A stretch of DNA of 64,000 bases from an uncultured Prevotella sp. GTDB taxonomy: Bacteria; Bacteroidota; Bacteroidia; Bacteroidales; Bacteroidaceae. How positions within the stretch are numbered: the stretch's first letter is position 1; each line of letters opens with the position of its first letter. Below the pieces are notes generated by a model that worked only from the letters and a program-made list of their open reading frames with translations, ran no database searches and was not told the origin of the DNA. Positions 56,601-63,419 of this stretch are shown piece by piece. The stretch is from assembly GCA_947170725.1 (NCBI GenBank), contig CAMVUM010000014.1:1-64000 (forward strand), written 5' to 3'. The position numbers and the translations under genes were made by a program.

Positions 56601-56840
56601 AATTGCGAGAACAACGTGATGGATATGATAGCCAACCACCAGTTCGACCTAATTATCAACGTCCCGAAAAACCACACCAAGCGTGAGCTTACAAACGGCT
56701 ATCGTATCCGTCGCGGAGCGATAGACCACAACATCCCGCTGATGACAAACGTACGTCTTGCAAAGGCATTCATCGAGGCTTTCTGCGCGATAAGTGAGCA
56801 GGACATCAAGATAAAGAGCTGGCAGGAATACAACGCATAA
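53616..56840 (+). CDS. carB: Carbamoyl-phosphate synthase large subunit
   Basis: 1074 residues from ATG 53616. It makes carbamoyl phosphate for pyrimidines and arginine. Two homologous ATP-grasp halves are present, each opening with a Gly-rich motif ([19 protein letters not shown] and [20 protein letters not shown]), followed by a C-terminal MGS-like allosteric domain (about 935-1070) with [16 protein letters not shown]. The small subunit gene carA is not adjacent; carB stands alone with its own promoter and terminator. Bacteroidota often hold more than one copy, so pyrimidine or arginine dedication cannot be decided. Confidence 0.96.
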   Translation: [1074 protein letters not shown]

Positions 56841-56855
56841 CAGCACAGGACGAAG

Positions 56856-56926
56856 AACTAACTATATGATAACAGAGGTGCGGAGGACTGAATTTCCTCC
56901 GCACCTCTGTTATCATATAGTTAGTT
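56856..56926. terminator. 32-bp perfect inverted repeat between convergent genes
   Basis: Positions 56856-56887 are exactly complementary to 56895-56926, with a 7-nt loop (CTGAATT). It separates carB (plus) from the radical SAM gene (minus) and most likely serves as a bidirectional terminator. The stem is much longer than typical and lacks a T-run on the plus side. Confidence 0.75.
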
Positions 56927-57005
56927 GCTAATATAACCCACACCACCCCAAATCGTCGCACTTCTATCTTGAATCTATAGATTGTGAGGGCGGAATATGG
57001 CGTTT

Positions 57006-57899
57006 TCACAGATGCCATATCCTGTTGCGGTAGTCCTTCAGTTCCGCTTCGGGAAAACGGGCAATCGCATTGTCAAGTTCTCTGAGTATGACTGCCCTGT
57101 CGTAAGGCAGCGCTCCTGTGACGGGAACCGTATTGGATACGTGGTGCCCGAGGATATTCACCTTTATTTTCAACCGTCTCACCAGCGTGTGCATCTCCAT
57201 GAGCCGCTCTATTTCCGGCTCTTCCACATACGTGCCATCGATAACTTCCTGATACAGGCGCGATTCGGGAAAAACTGTCAGCGAGACTATGTTTAGAATG
57301 CACGGATGCAGTCTGTTGATGACCTCGGCGGTTGTCTCGGCACTCTCTACTCCACGCCCCTTGCCGCCCAGTCCGTTGAGATAGAAAAGGTTGTAGCGTA
57401 TCCCCGCCTTGTCGAGCTTCGTCAGTTGGGTGAGAATGTCGGCTGCGCGATAGCCCTTGTCCATTCGTTCGAGTGTAGGGTCGTGAGCTGTTTCCATACC
57501 GATGTTGATGCTGTCGAGCTTCATGTGACGCAGGTTTTTCAACTCTTCAACGCTCTTCGGAGCTATGTCCGTAACCCTTGCGAACATTCCGAAAGACTCC
57601 ATATACGGCAAGTACTTCCTGAGCAGGATGGCTATGTCCATCAGGCGATTGTAGCTCAGGGCAAAAGGATTAGCACCTGTGAGATAGACGCGGCGTGCTC
57701 GTGGCTGCCACTGCCTAATGACACGGAGGTCTTCCTCAATCTCAGAGAGTGGAGACATACGGAACGGGGTGCCGTGATACAGGCTGCAGAACTTACATCT
57801 GTGCCATGTGCAACCAGAGGTTATTTGTAACAGTTGTGAACTCGCCTCGTATGGCGGCCGCCATACCTGACCGGTGAAATGTAATTGCGGATATTCCAT
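57006..57899 (-). CDS. Radical SAM protein, function unknown
   Basis: 297 residues. The iron-sulfur cluster motif is C30-x4-C35-x2-C38 (SGCTWHRCKFC) rather than the usual CxxxCxxC spacing. The SAM-binding Gly-rich strand follows at VYLTGANPFAL, and NIGMETAHDP corresponds to the GxIxGxxE-type region. The fold matches Elp3/coproporphyrinogen-oxidase-like radical SAM proteins, but the substrate is unknown. Stand-alone gene with its own promoter, facing away from HxlR. Confidence 0.88.
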   Translation of the reverse strand: MEYPQLHFTGQVWRPPYEASSQLLQITSGCTWHRCKFCSLYHGTPFRMSPLSEIEEDLRVIRQWQPRARRVYLTGANPFALSYNRLMDIAILLRKYLPYMESFGMFARVTDIAPKSVEELKNLRHMKLDSINIGMETAHDPTLERMDKGYRAADILTQLTKLDKAGIRYNLFYLNGLGGKGRGVESAETTAEVINRLHPCILNIVSLTVFPESRLYQEVIDGTYVEEPEIERLMEMHTLVRRLKIKVNILGHHVSNTVPVTGALPYDRAVILRELDNAIARFPEAELKDYRNRIWHL

Positions 57900-57929
57900 G
57901 TTTCTGATTGTTTTTTGTTGTTTTTACAG

Positions 57930-57937
57930 TACCTTTG
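57930..57937 (+). promoter_or_regulatory. Orphan -7 box in the divergent region
   Basis: TACCTTTG followed by CAG on the plus strand, 178 bp upstream of the HxlR gene, with no open frame in between. It may give an alternative HxlR transcript or a short RNA. Confidence 0.3.
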
Positions 57938-58009
57938 CAGAATATAGGCAGCACTCGGCGATTTGAAAATAAACATTCATTTCACTCGTTTGCACCGCCT
58001 TTGCAACCG

Positions 58010-58040
58010 CAAAATTAGGCAATAATCATTTATGTAGCAA
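58010..58040 (-). promoter_or_regulatory. Promoter of the radical SAM gene
   Basis: -7 box TAATTTTG (58010-58017) and TTG (58038-58040) on the minus strand, 20-bp spacer. Leader of about 105 nt. Confidence 0.5.
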
Positions 58041-58055
58041 TAACTTACTGAAAGG

Positions 58056-58083
58056 TTTGACCCTTACCAAAAAGTTAGTTTTG
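58056..58083 (+). promoter_or_regulatory. Promoter of the HxlR gene
   Basis: TTTG (58056-58059) and -7 box TAGTTTTG (58076-58083), 16-bp spacer. The -7 box lies within TTAGTTTTGCTAA (58075-58087), a small dyad that could be an autoregulatory operator. Confidence 0.5.
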
Positions 58084-58114
58084 CTAATTATAAGCGGGTT
58101 CCGCACAATCAGAA

Positions 58115-58471
58115 ATGGCAAAAAAGTTAGACTACGGATACTGCAAGGCCGCCCCTATGCTCGAATGGATTGGCAACAAGTGGGCATTGGTTGTTCTCGT
58201 GAAGATAAAAGAGAACGAGCCGGTGCGTTTCAACGAACTCTACCGCAATATTCCGTCTGTATCGGAGAAGGTACTGTCACAGGTGCTCAGACAGCTTACG
58301 GCAGACGGCATCATCAGCCGTCGGCTGTTCCCCGACGTTCCGCCCCGCGTGGAATACACCGTCTCAGAGTTTGGCAACACTCTGCTTCCACATGTCGAAG
58401 CCCTGATAAGCTGGGGGCAGGACAACTTCGACCGGATTATGGAAAACAGGCGGAAGGCGGAGCGTAAGTGA
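58115..58471 (+). CDS. HxlR family winged-helix regulator
   Basis: 118 residues. Typical HxlR features: the N-terminal YCKAAPMLEWIGNKWALVVL segment, a winged helix with RFNELYRNIPSVSEKVLSQ, and PPRVEYTVSEFG. The canonical N-terminal Cys is present in YGYCKAA (about residue 11) and may sense redox or electrophiles as in some relatives. Such regulators usually control an adjacent stress or detoxification gene; the neighbours are a radical SAM gene (divergent) and a CAT-like gene (convergent). Target unknown. Confidence 0.92.
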   Translation: MAKKLDYGYCKAAPMLEWIGNKWALVVLVKIKENEPVRFNELYRNIPSVSEKVLSQVLRQLTADGIISRRLFPDVPPRVEYTVSEFGNTLLPHVEALISWGQDNFDRIMENRRKAERK

Positions 58472-58491
58472 ATATTCCCACTTACGTTTTT
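58463..58491. terminator. Terminator overlapping the HxlR stop codon
   Basis: CGTAAGTG (58463-58470) pairs with CACTTACG (58479-58486), followed by TTTTT. It lies between convergent HxlR and CAT-like genes. Confidence 0.7.
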
Positions 58492-58516
58492 GCCTGGCGT
58501 TTTTATCAGATACCAA

Positions 58517-59152
58517 TCAGGAACGGACTGAGGTTTTCATCGAATAAATCTCCTTTTGAAGCAAATCGAGGAAACGGGCGGCATGGGCACCGTCCATTTG
58601 GGTGTGGTGAAACTGGAATGATATGGTCAATAATGTTCTAAACCAACTTTTGTGGTAACACCCCCATATCATGAACGGATTGTTGAACACACCACTGTAC
58701 ATCCCCACAGCCCCGTCAATTTCGTATTGAACCAATGCCGACGTACCGATCACCATACTGTCGGCGATGTCGTGGTTCTCGCATGACTCGGACACCTGTC
58801 GTGTAAAGCGGAGATAACTGCGGTTAAACTCCGCCAAGTCGTCGCAAAAAGGGATGTCACACGAGCTGACTTCCCCCTTTTTGTTGGCGACAATGGTATT
58901 AACGGCTATCGAATCATAGCTGACAAGTTTGTCGCCGACGGGCAGCATATAAAACTCTTTCACCTGACAGGCGGCCCTGCCTATGCACCAGCACATCAGC
59001 ATATTGAACTTCAAGCCGCTGCGCCGGCTTACTTTCCGCAGATTGCTCACATCTATGGTTCGAAACAGCGTCACCATCGGCATCGGTGCTTTCATCCACA
59101 TCTCAAAGGCGTAGGCGCGTGTTGTTTCCGCCGGATTCACTTCTTGTATCAT
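58517..59152 (-). CDS. CAT-like O-acetyltransferase (CatA fold)
   Basis: 211 residues, the length of type A chloramphenicol acetyltransferases. The catalytic His lies in HHTQMDG (182-188), matching the HHxxxDG motif, and the Phe-rich strand before it is typical. The Asp-Arg salt-bridge region and several active-site residues differ from true CatA enzymes, so drug resistance is not certain. It has its own promoter and is in a patch of small-molecule-modifying genes. It may acetylate an unknown small molecule. Confidence 0.85.
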   Translation of the reverse strand: MIQEVNPAETTRAYAFEMWMKAPMPMVTLFRTIDVSNLRKVSRRSGLKFNMLMCWCIGRAACQVKEFYMLPVGDKLVSYDSIAVNTIVANKKGEVSSCDIPFCDDLAEFNRSYLRFTRQVSESCENHDIADSMVIGTSALVQYEIDGAVGMYSGVFNNPFMIWGCYHKSWFRTLLTISFQFHHTQMDGAHAARFLDLLQKEIYSMKTSVRS

Positions 59153-59165
59153 ATTTTTTTGCGTG

Positions 59166-59173
59166 CAAAATTA
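59166..59173 (-). promoter_or_regulatory. -7 box for the CAT-like gene
   Basis: TAATTTTG on the minus strand, about 14 bp upstream of the ATG at 59152. Confidence 0.6.
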
Positions 59174-59211
59174 CACGATAGTTTTTGTGCGTGATAGAAG
59201 AAAAGGGACAT

Positions 59212-59994
59212 TCACACAGGACTGTTGAACAAGTCGGAGTATGGCGCACAATGCTCCAACAGCGACTTGGGCGTATGCCCACTCATCGCCTTGAAGTCGC
59301 GGATAAGGTGTGACTGGTCGGAATAGCCGCAATGATGGGCTATGTAGGCATAGTCACGCGAACCGCATTGTTGCATCCACATTGCCTTCTGAAACCTTAC
59401 CACACGGGCATATTCTTTCGGATTCATGCCCACCTGCTCGCGAAAAACACGCTCATATTGTTTTCTGCTTAGGCAAGCATTGTCTGAAAGAACACTGACC
59501 GGGACCGATGGCGTGCGCATAAGCTCTCCAATCGAACGGTTTATTCTTCGAATATTCAAAGTCGGATTTATTCTTGTTAGCAGCCACCGCTCAAGTATGC
59601 CAACAGACTCGCCACCATTCTGACTGTCGAATATTCTTGCGGCAACGTCGTTAAGCTGCCGGTTCGCTATGTCATAACCCGAAATCTCCTGATTGTAGAA
59701 AGCCGAGGGCGGCGTGCCGATGAACATCCCGACTGTATGCGGATATAGCACCGCCACTATCATGTCCAAATTACCGTCAGACCGGATGTGTGCAGGGAAG
59801 TTCACTTGTCCGCTGATGGTAAAAGTGTTTTGGAAACTTTTGAGTTCGGGAATGTACAGCGGCGACTTGCGGTGGAATATAATCTGCGGACAGCCGATGG
59901 GAAATGTCAGTATGCAGAAATGCTCTTCGCTCTCCAGCATCCAATAATAGCGCACATACGGGCGCAACTCTTTCCGCGGTTGGATAATCTTCAT
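59212..59994 (-). CDS. AraC family regulator with DUF6597-type N-terminus
   Basis: 260 residues from ATG 59994 (a longer frame to 60024 overlaps the upstream gene further). The N-terminal domain (about 1-140, starting MKIIQPRKELRPYVRYYW) resembles the sensory domain found in Bacteroidota AraC proteins. A C-terminal double HTH (about 155-250) follows, with DNACLSRKQYERVFREQVG and YSDQSHLIRDFK. It begins 6 bp after the YdeI-like gene and is likely co-transcribed with it. It may control the neighbouring CAT-like gene (inference). Confidence 0.88.
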   Translation of the reverse strand: MKIIQPRKELRPYVRYYWMLESEEHFCILTFPIGCPQIIFHRKSPLYIPELKSFQNTFTISGQVNFPAHIRSDGNLDMIVAVLYPHTVGMFIGTPPSAFYNQEISGYDIANRQLNDVAARIFDSQNGGESVGILERWLLTRINPTLNIRRINRSIGELMRTPSVPVSVLSDNACLSRKQYERVFREQVGMNPKEYARVVRFQKAMWMQQCGSRDYAYIAHHCGYSDQSHLIRDFKAMSGHTPKSLLEHCAPYSDLFNSPV

Positions 59995-59999
59995 GACTT

Positions 60000-60569
60000 T
60001 TAATAGTTGAGCAGACGGCCGCAATCGTTCCAGTCGCCAATCATCTCACCACGTCCGCTTGCTTCGATGAGCTTTTGCAGACGGCTGTCGAACAGTTCTT
60101 TGCATGTCTTCTTCCGTTGTATGTTGTCAATACGAACTCGCTGATAGAGTGCGGGGAAGGTCATGAAGTTCTGCCATGCAGGCAGGTTGACCTTGAAAGC
60201 GGCGATGATTTCGGGCATGACGACAAACTCTGCATTGAGGTCGGGACAAGCTGCACGTCCCGCATCGGTCATCAGGCCGAGCCGTTCGAGCCGTCGGCAG
60301 CGCTCCTTGTTCAGTTCAGTCCACATTCCTTTTCTGCTCCGCGGTCCGAAACGCTGGAGCGTCACGCCGCCGACAGTCTTCACTGTCGAGTCTATCCATC
60401 CGAAGCACAAAGCCTCCTCCACGGCATCAAGATACCACAAGGCATCCTCCGGCTGCGTCTTGCCCCGCATTACCTTTATCCAGCACTCCTTCTCCGTGGC
60501 GCTGTTCGCCGCCAGCCATTCGCGGAAGTCGGCGCGGTTTGTTATGTTGAGAATGTTTTTAGGTGTCAT
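60000..60569 (-). CDS. YdeI/OmpD-associated family protein
   Basis: 189 residues. The N-terminal NRADFREWLAANSATEKECW and the central LWYLDAVEEALCFGWIDSTV segment are signatures of the YdeI (bacteriocin-protection, OmpD-associated) family. Members occur beside regulators and acetyltransferases and have been linked to resistance to polymyxin and cationic peptides in enterobacteria, but biochemistry is unknown. Start of a pair with the AraC gene. The 180 bp upstream (60570-60749) hold nothing clear. Confidence 0.85.
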   Translation of the reverse strand: MTPKNILNITNRADFREWLAANSATEKECWIKVMRGKTQPEDALWYLDAVEEALCFGWIDSTVKTVGGVTLQRFGPRSRKGMWTELNKERCRRLERLGLMTDAGRAACPDLNAEFVVMPEIIAAFKVNLPAWQNFMTFPALYQRVRIDNIQRKKTCKELFDSRLQKLIEASGRGEMIGDWNDCGRLLNY

Positions 60570-60749
60570 ATCAAATTCTGTTTGTCATTATATAATAGCC
60601 CTTAAGCCTACTTGCATATTCCATTTTCCGTAAAAGATTAAGTATTTCCGGACATTGTCTTTAATGTATTGATGATTATGGAAGCCATAAGTTAATCTGC
60701 GGCGGATTTAATATCAAGCCCGCCAATTATGTTTTCATTTCCGCTTCTT

Positions 60750-61313
60750 TTATTTCTTGTTTGTTTCGATAACATCCACTTTCGGTTTTGCATCATCTTT
60801 CCTGACGCAAAAGACCGTATGGGGCATATCCACTCCACGATAATGCTTGACAATAGTATCTGTTATGGTCATGCCGTTGCGGAAGGCAACATTCTGCGAG
60901 GCGATATTCGTATCCCGGATAATGGAATATAACGCATCAAAACGCAACACATTAAATCCATATTCACGACAGGCGGTTGCGGCTTCTATAGCATAGCCTT
61001 TATGCCAGTACTTGTGAGCCAATAGATAGCCGATTTCGGGGATTAGCCCTCCTTTATATTCCTGCATCGTAATGCCGCATTGTCCTATCATTTCGCCTGT
61101 ACCTTTAAGGAACATGCCCCACAATCCGAAACCATACTCCTTGTACCGTTGCAGCTGCTTTTGCATCCAGGCCAGAGTCTCCTCATCGCTGAAAGCCCCG
61201 TTATAGGCATACATCACATTTTCATCTTGCAATATCGAGGATAATGCCTCTATGTCCGCAAGAGTCATTTCTCTCAATAGCAACCTGTCTGTTTCTATTA
61301 ATATATGTGGCAT
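60750..61313 (-). CDS. GNAT family N-acetyltransferase (RimJ/RimL-like)
   Basis: 187 residues. It starts MPHILIETDRLLLREMTLAD, as in RimJ/RimL-type GNAT proteins. The acetyl-CoA-binding region holds PEIGYLLAHKYWHKGYAIEA, where the usual QxxGxG/A loop is represented by HKGYAIEA, and the region ends with NVLRFDALYS and NIASQNVAFRNGM. It may acetylate a protein N-terminus, polyamine or antibiotic. Stand-alone gene with a promoter box at 61342-61349. Confidence 0.92.
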   Translation of the reverse strand: MPHILIETDRLLLREMTLADIEALSSILQDENVMYAYNGAFSDEETLAWMQKQLQRYKEYGFGLWGMFLKGTGEMIGQCGITMQEYKGGLIPEIGYLLAHKYWHKGYAIEAATACREYGFNVLRFDALYSIIRDTNIASQNVAFRNGMTITDTIVKHYRGVDMPHTVFCVRKDDAKPKVDVIETNKK

Positions 61314-61341
61314 GATTTTTTCTGCAAATATCTACACTTTT

Positions 61342-61349
61342 CAAAAATA
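61342..61349 (-). promoter_or_regulatory. -7 box for the GNAT gene
   Basis: TATTTTTG on the minus strand, 28 bp before the ATG at 61313. Confidence 0.55.
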
Positions 61350-61363
61350 GATTGGGATACTTT

Positions 61364-61576
61364 TCAATTTTGTTTTGTCACTAAAATAATACACATAAAG
61401 ATGCCTTTATTAGCCAATCCTTCCATCACACAAGGCTTCAGATTTTCAATATCAGCCTCCCGAAGAAAATGATGGATGACACGCACGGACACCTCCCAAA
61501 GCGCCGTCAGCATGTTCAAAAGTCCCACACTCCATTCCGATGGCGATATATATCTGATGTTTGCAGGCCTTGGCAT
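61364..61576 (-). pseudogene. N-terminal remnant of a second GNAT acetyltransferase
   Basis: 70-codon open frame on the minus strand. Its middle, ALWEVSVRVIHHFLREADIE, follows the start of YjaB-type GNAT proteins (the LWExSVRATHHFLxxEDI pattern), and SEWSVGLLNML precedes it. It stops after TKQN, before the acetyl-CoA-binding region, so it cannot be a working enzyme. No matching C-terminal part was found between 61314 and 61364. It could still be translated as a short peptide. Confidence 0.5.
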
Positions 61577-61819
61577 ATTATTTATATTCTTTCTCTATTT
61601 TTTGGGTATTCACAATGTTTGTGGCATCAAAGTTACTGAAATATTCTGAGAAACAGAATCAATCGTAATGCCTTTTATTCAGAGAAAACATAAAATCCGA
61701 GTGTGAAGATACCTTAAGGTCATTGTCTTTCCATATTTTTTCGGACTTTCAATATCCAATCTTCAACCTCAACATTGTCATTCTTTCATATTTATTTCGT
61801 TTATTCCAACGATTTGTAT

Positions 61820-61827
61820 TAACTTTG
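61820..61827 (+). promoter_or_regulatory. -7 box for serS
   Basis: TAACTTTG (TAnnTTTG), 39 bp before the ATG. The 243 bp upstream (61577-61819) show no gene. Confidence 0.65.
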
Positions 61828-61866
61828 CAGCTATAAATATGTGACAACATCTAAATTAATTATATT

Positions 61867-63156
61867 ATGCTTACACTCAAACTCATCAGTGAGGAAACAG
61901 AACGTGTGATAAAAGGCTTGGAGAAAAAGCACTTCAAAGGTGCCAAAGAAGCCATCGACAATGTGCTCGAAGCAGACAAACGCCGCAAAGAAGCACAGGC
62001 AAAGTCGGATAAAAACAAACAAGAGGCCAAGCAGATGGCAGCGCAGATAGGCGCGCTGATGAAGCAAGGCAAGAAAGATGAAGTTGAAGAAATAAAGGCT
62101 AAAGTAGCTGAGCTGAAACAGGCAGACAAGGCGCTGGAGGAAGAGATGACCGCAGCTGAGAACGAACTGACAACACTGCTATGCGCCATACCGAACATAC
62201 CAAACGAAGACGTACCTGAAGGTGCCGGAGCCGAAGACAACGTTGTAGTAAGAACCGGCGGAAATATGCCGGAACTTGGAGACGACGCTCAGTGTCACTG
62301 GGATCTCTGCAAGAAGTATAATCTCATAGACTTCGACCTCGGTGTGAAAATCACCGGTGCGGGCTTTCCTGTGTATATCGGCAAAATGGCACGTCTGCAG
62401 CGCGCCCTTGAAGCATTCTTCCTTGAAGAGGCACGCAAGAGCGGCTATCTGGAAGTGCAGCCGCCATACGTTGTCAACGAGGCTTCTGGCTACGGCACAG
62501 GCCAGCTGCCCGACAAGGAAGGACAGATGTACCACTGCAACGAGGACAATCTCTACCTCATACCGACGGCCGAGGTGCCCGTGACGAACATCTTCCGCGA
62601 TGTAATCCTCGACGAGAAGGATCTGCCCATCAAACGATGCGCCTACTCAGGATGCTTCCGCCGCGAGGCCGGCAGCTATGGCAAGGACGTTCGCGGTCTG
62701 AACCGCCTGCACCAGTTCGACAAAGTGGAAATCGTGCGCATCGACAAGCCGGAGCACTCTTACAAGAGCCTAGAAGAGATGCTGGAACACGTGGAAGGAT
62801 TAGTGAAAAAGCTGGAACTTCCCTACCGCATACTGCGTCTGTGCGGAGGCGACATGAGTTTCACATCGGCCATCTGCTACGACTTTGAGGTGTACAGTGC
62901 CGCACAGAAGCGCTGGCTCGAAGTTTCTTCCGTATCCAATTTCGAAAGCTATCAGGCCAACCGCCTGAAGTGCCGCTACCGCAACGCCGATACGAAGAAA
63001 ACCGAGTTGTGTCACACCCTCAACGGCTCAGCCCTTGCCCTACCCCGCATCGTGGCCACCATCATTGAGAACAACCAGACGCCGGAAGGCATCCGCGTTC
63101 CGAAGTGCCTCGTGCCTTATTGCGGATTTGAGATACTGGACGACAAGAACTTTTAA
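61867..63156 (+). CDS. serS: Seryl-tRNA synthetase
   Basis: 429 residues, class II synthetase. It charges tRNA-Ser. The N-terminal long coiled-coil arm (about 30-100, Lys/Glu/Ala-rich) contacts the tRNA's long variable arm. Motif 2 is in CFRREAGSYGKDVRGLNRLHQF and motif 3 in LNGSALALPRIVATIIEN. Single-gene unit with its own promoter and a hairpin beyond the stop. Confidence 0.97.
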   Translation: MLTLKLISEETERVIKGLEKKHFKGAKEAIDNVLEADKRRKEAQAKSDKNKQEAKQMAAQIGALMKQGKKDEVEEIKAKVAELKQADKALEEEMTAAENELTTLLCAIPNIPNEDVPEGAGAEDNVVVRTGGNMPELGDDAQCHWDLCKKYNLIDFDLGVKITGAGFPVYIGKMARLQRALEAFFLEEARKSGYLEVQPPYVVNEASGYGTGQLPDKEGQMYHCNEDNLYLIPTAEVPVTNIFRDVILDEKDLPIKRCAYSGCFRREAGSYGKDVRGLNRLHQFDKVEIVRIDKPEHSYKSLEEMLEHVEGLVKKLELPYRILRLCGGDMSFTSAICYDFEVYSAAQKRWLEVSSVSNFESYQANRLKCRYRNADTKKTELCHTLNGSALALPRIVATIIENNQTPEGIRVPKCLVPYCGFEILDDKNF

Positions 63157-63249
63157 AAGTAAATCCGGTCCATATAATCCTCCTATGGGGGATGGCTGAA
63201 AGAGAGAACTTTAGCTGCAAAATGACAATACGACAATGCTGAATATTGG

Positions 63250-63305
63250 AACACGGAGACACGCAATCGTCGGCTATAAGCCAAAAGATTGTGAGCCTCC
63301 GTGTT
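63250..63305 (+). terminator. Possible terminator after serS
   Basis: AACACGGAG (63250-63258) pairs with CTCCGTGTT (63297-63305), with a further partial stem ACGCAATC/GATTGTG inside. No T-run directly after. Nothing else is seen between 63157 and 63419. Confidence 0.5.
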
Positions 63306-63419
63306 CTGCTTACTGCATCTTTAACTCTATTAAACCTAAAACAATACCAGGGTGACACTGCTCTACGGCTATATGTCCCCGTATTCTTTATATTTCCAAC
63401 ACCGTTAAAGCATATATTA

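Noticed and set aside
58517..59152. Confident chloramphenicol resistance gene
   Set aside because: Only the fold and HHxxxDG motif are clear; overall sequence differs from proven CatA enzymes, so only a CAT-like acyltransferase is called.
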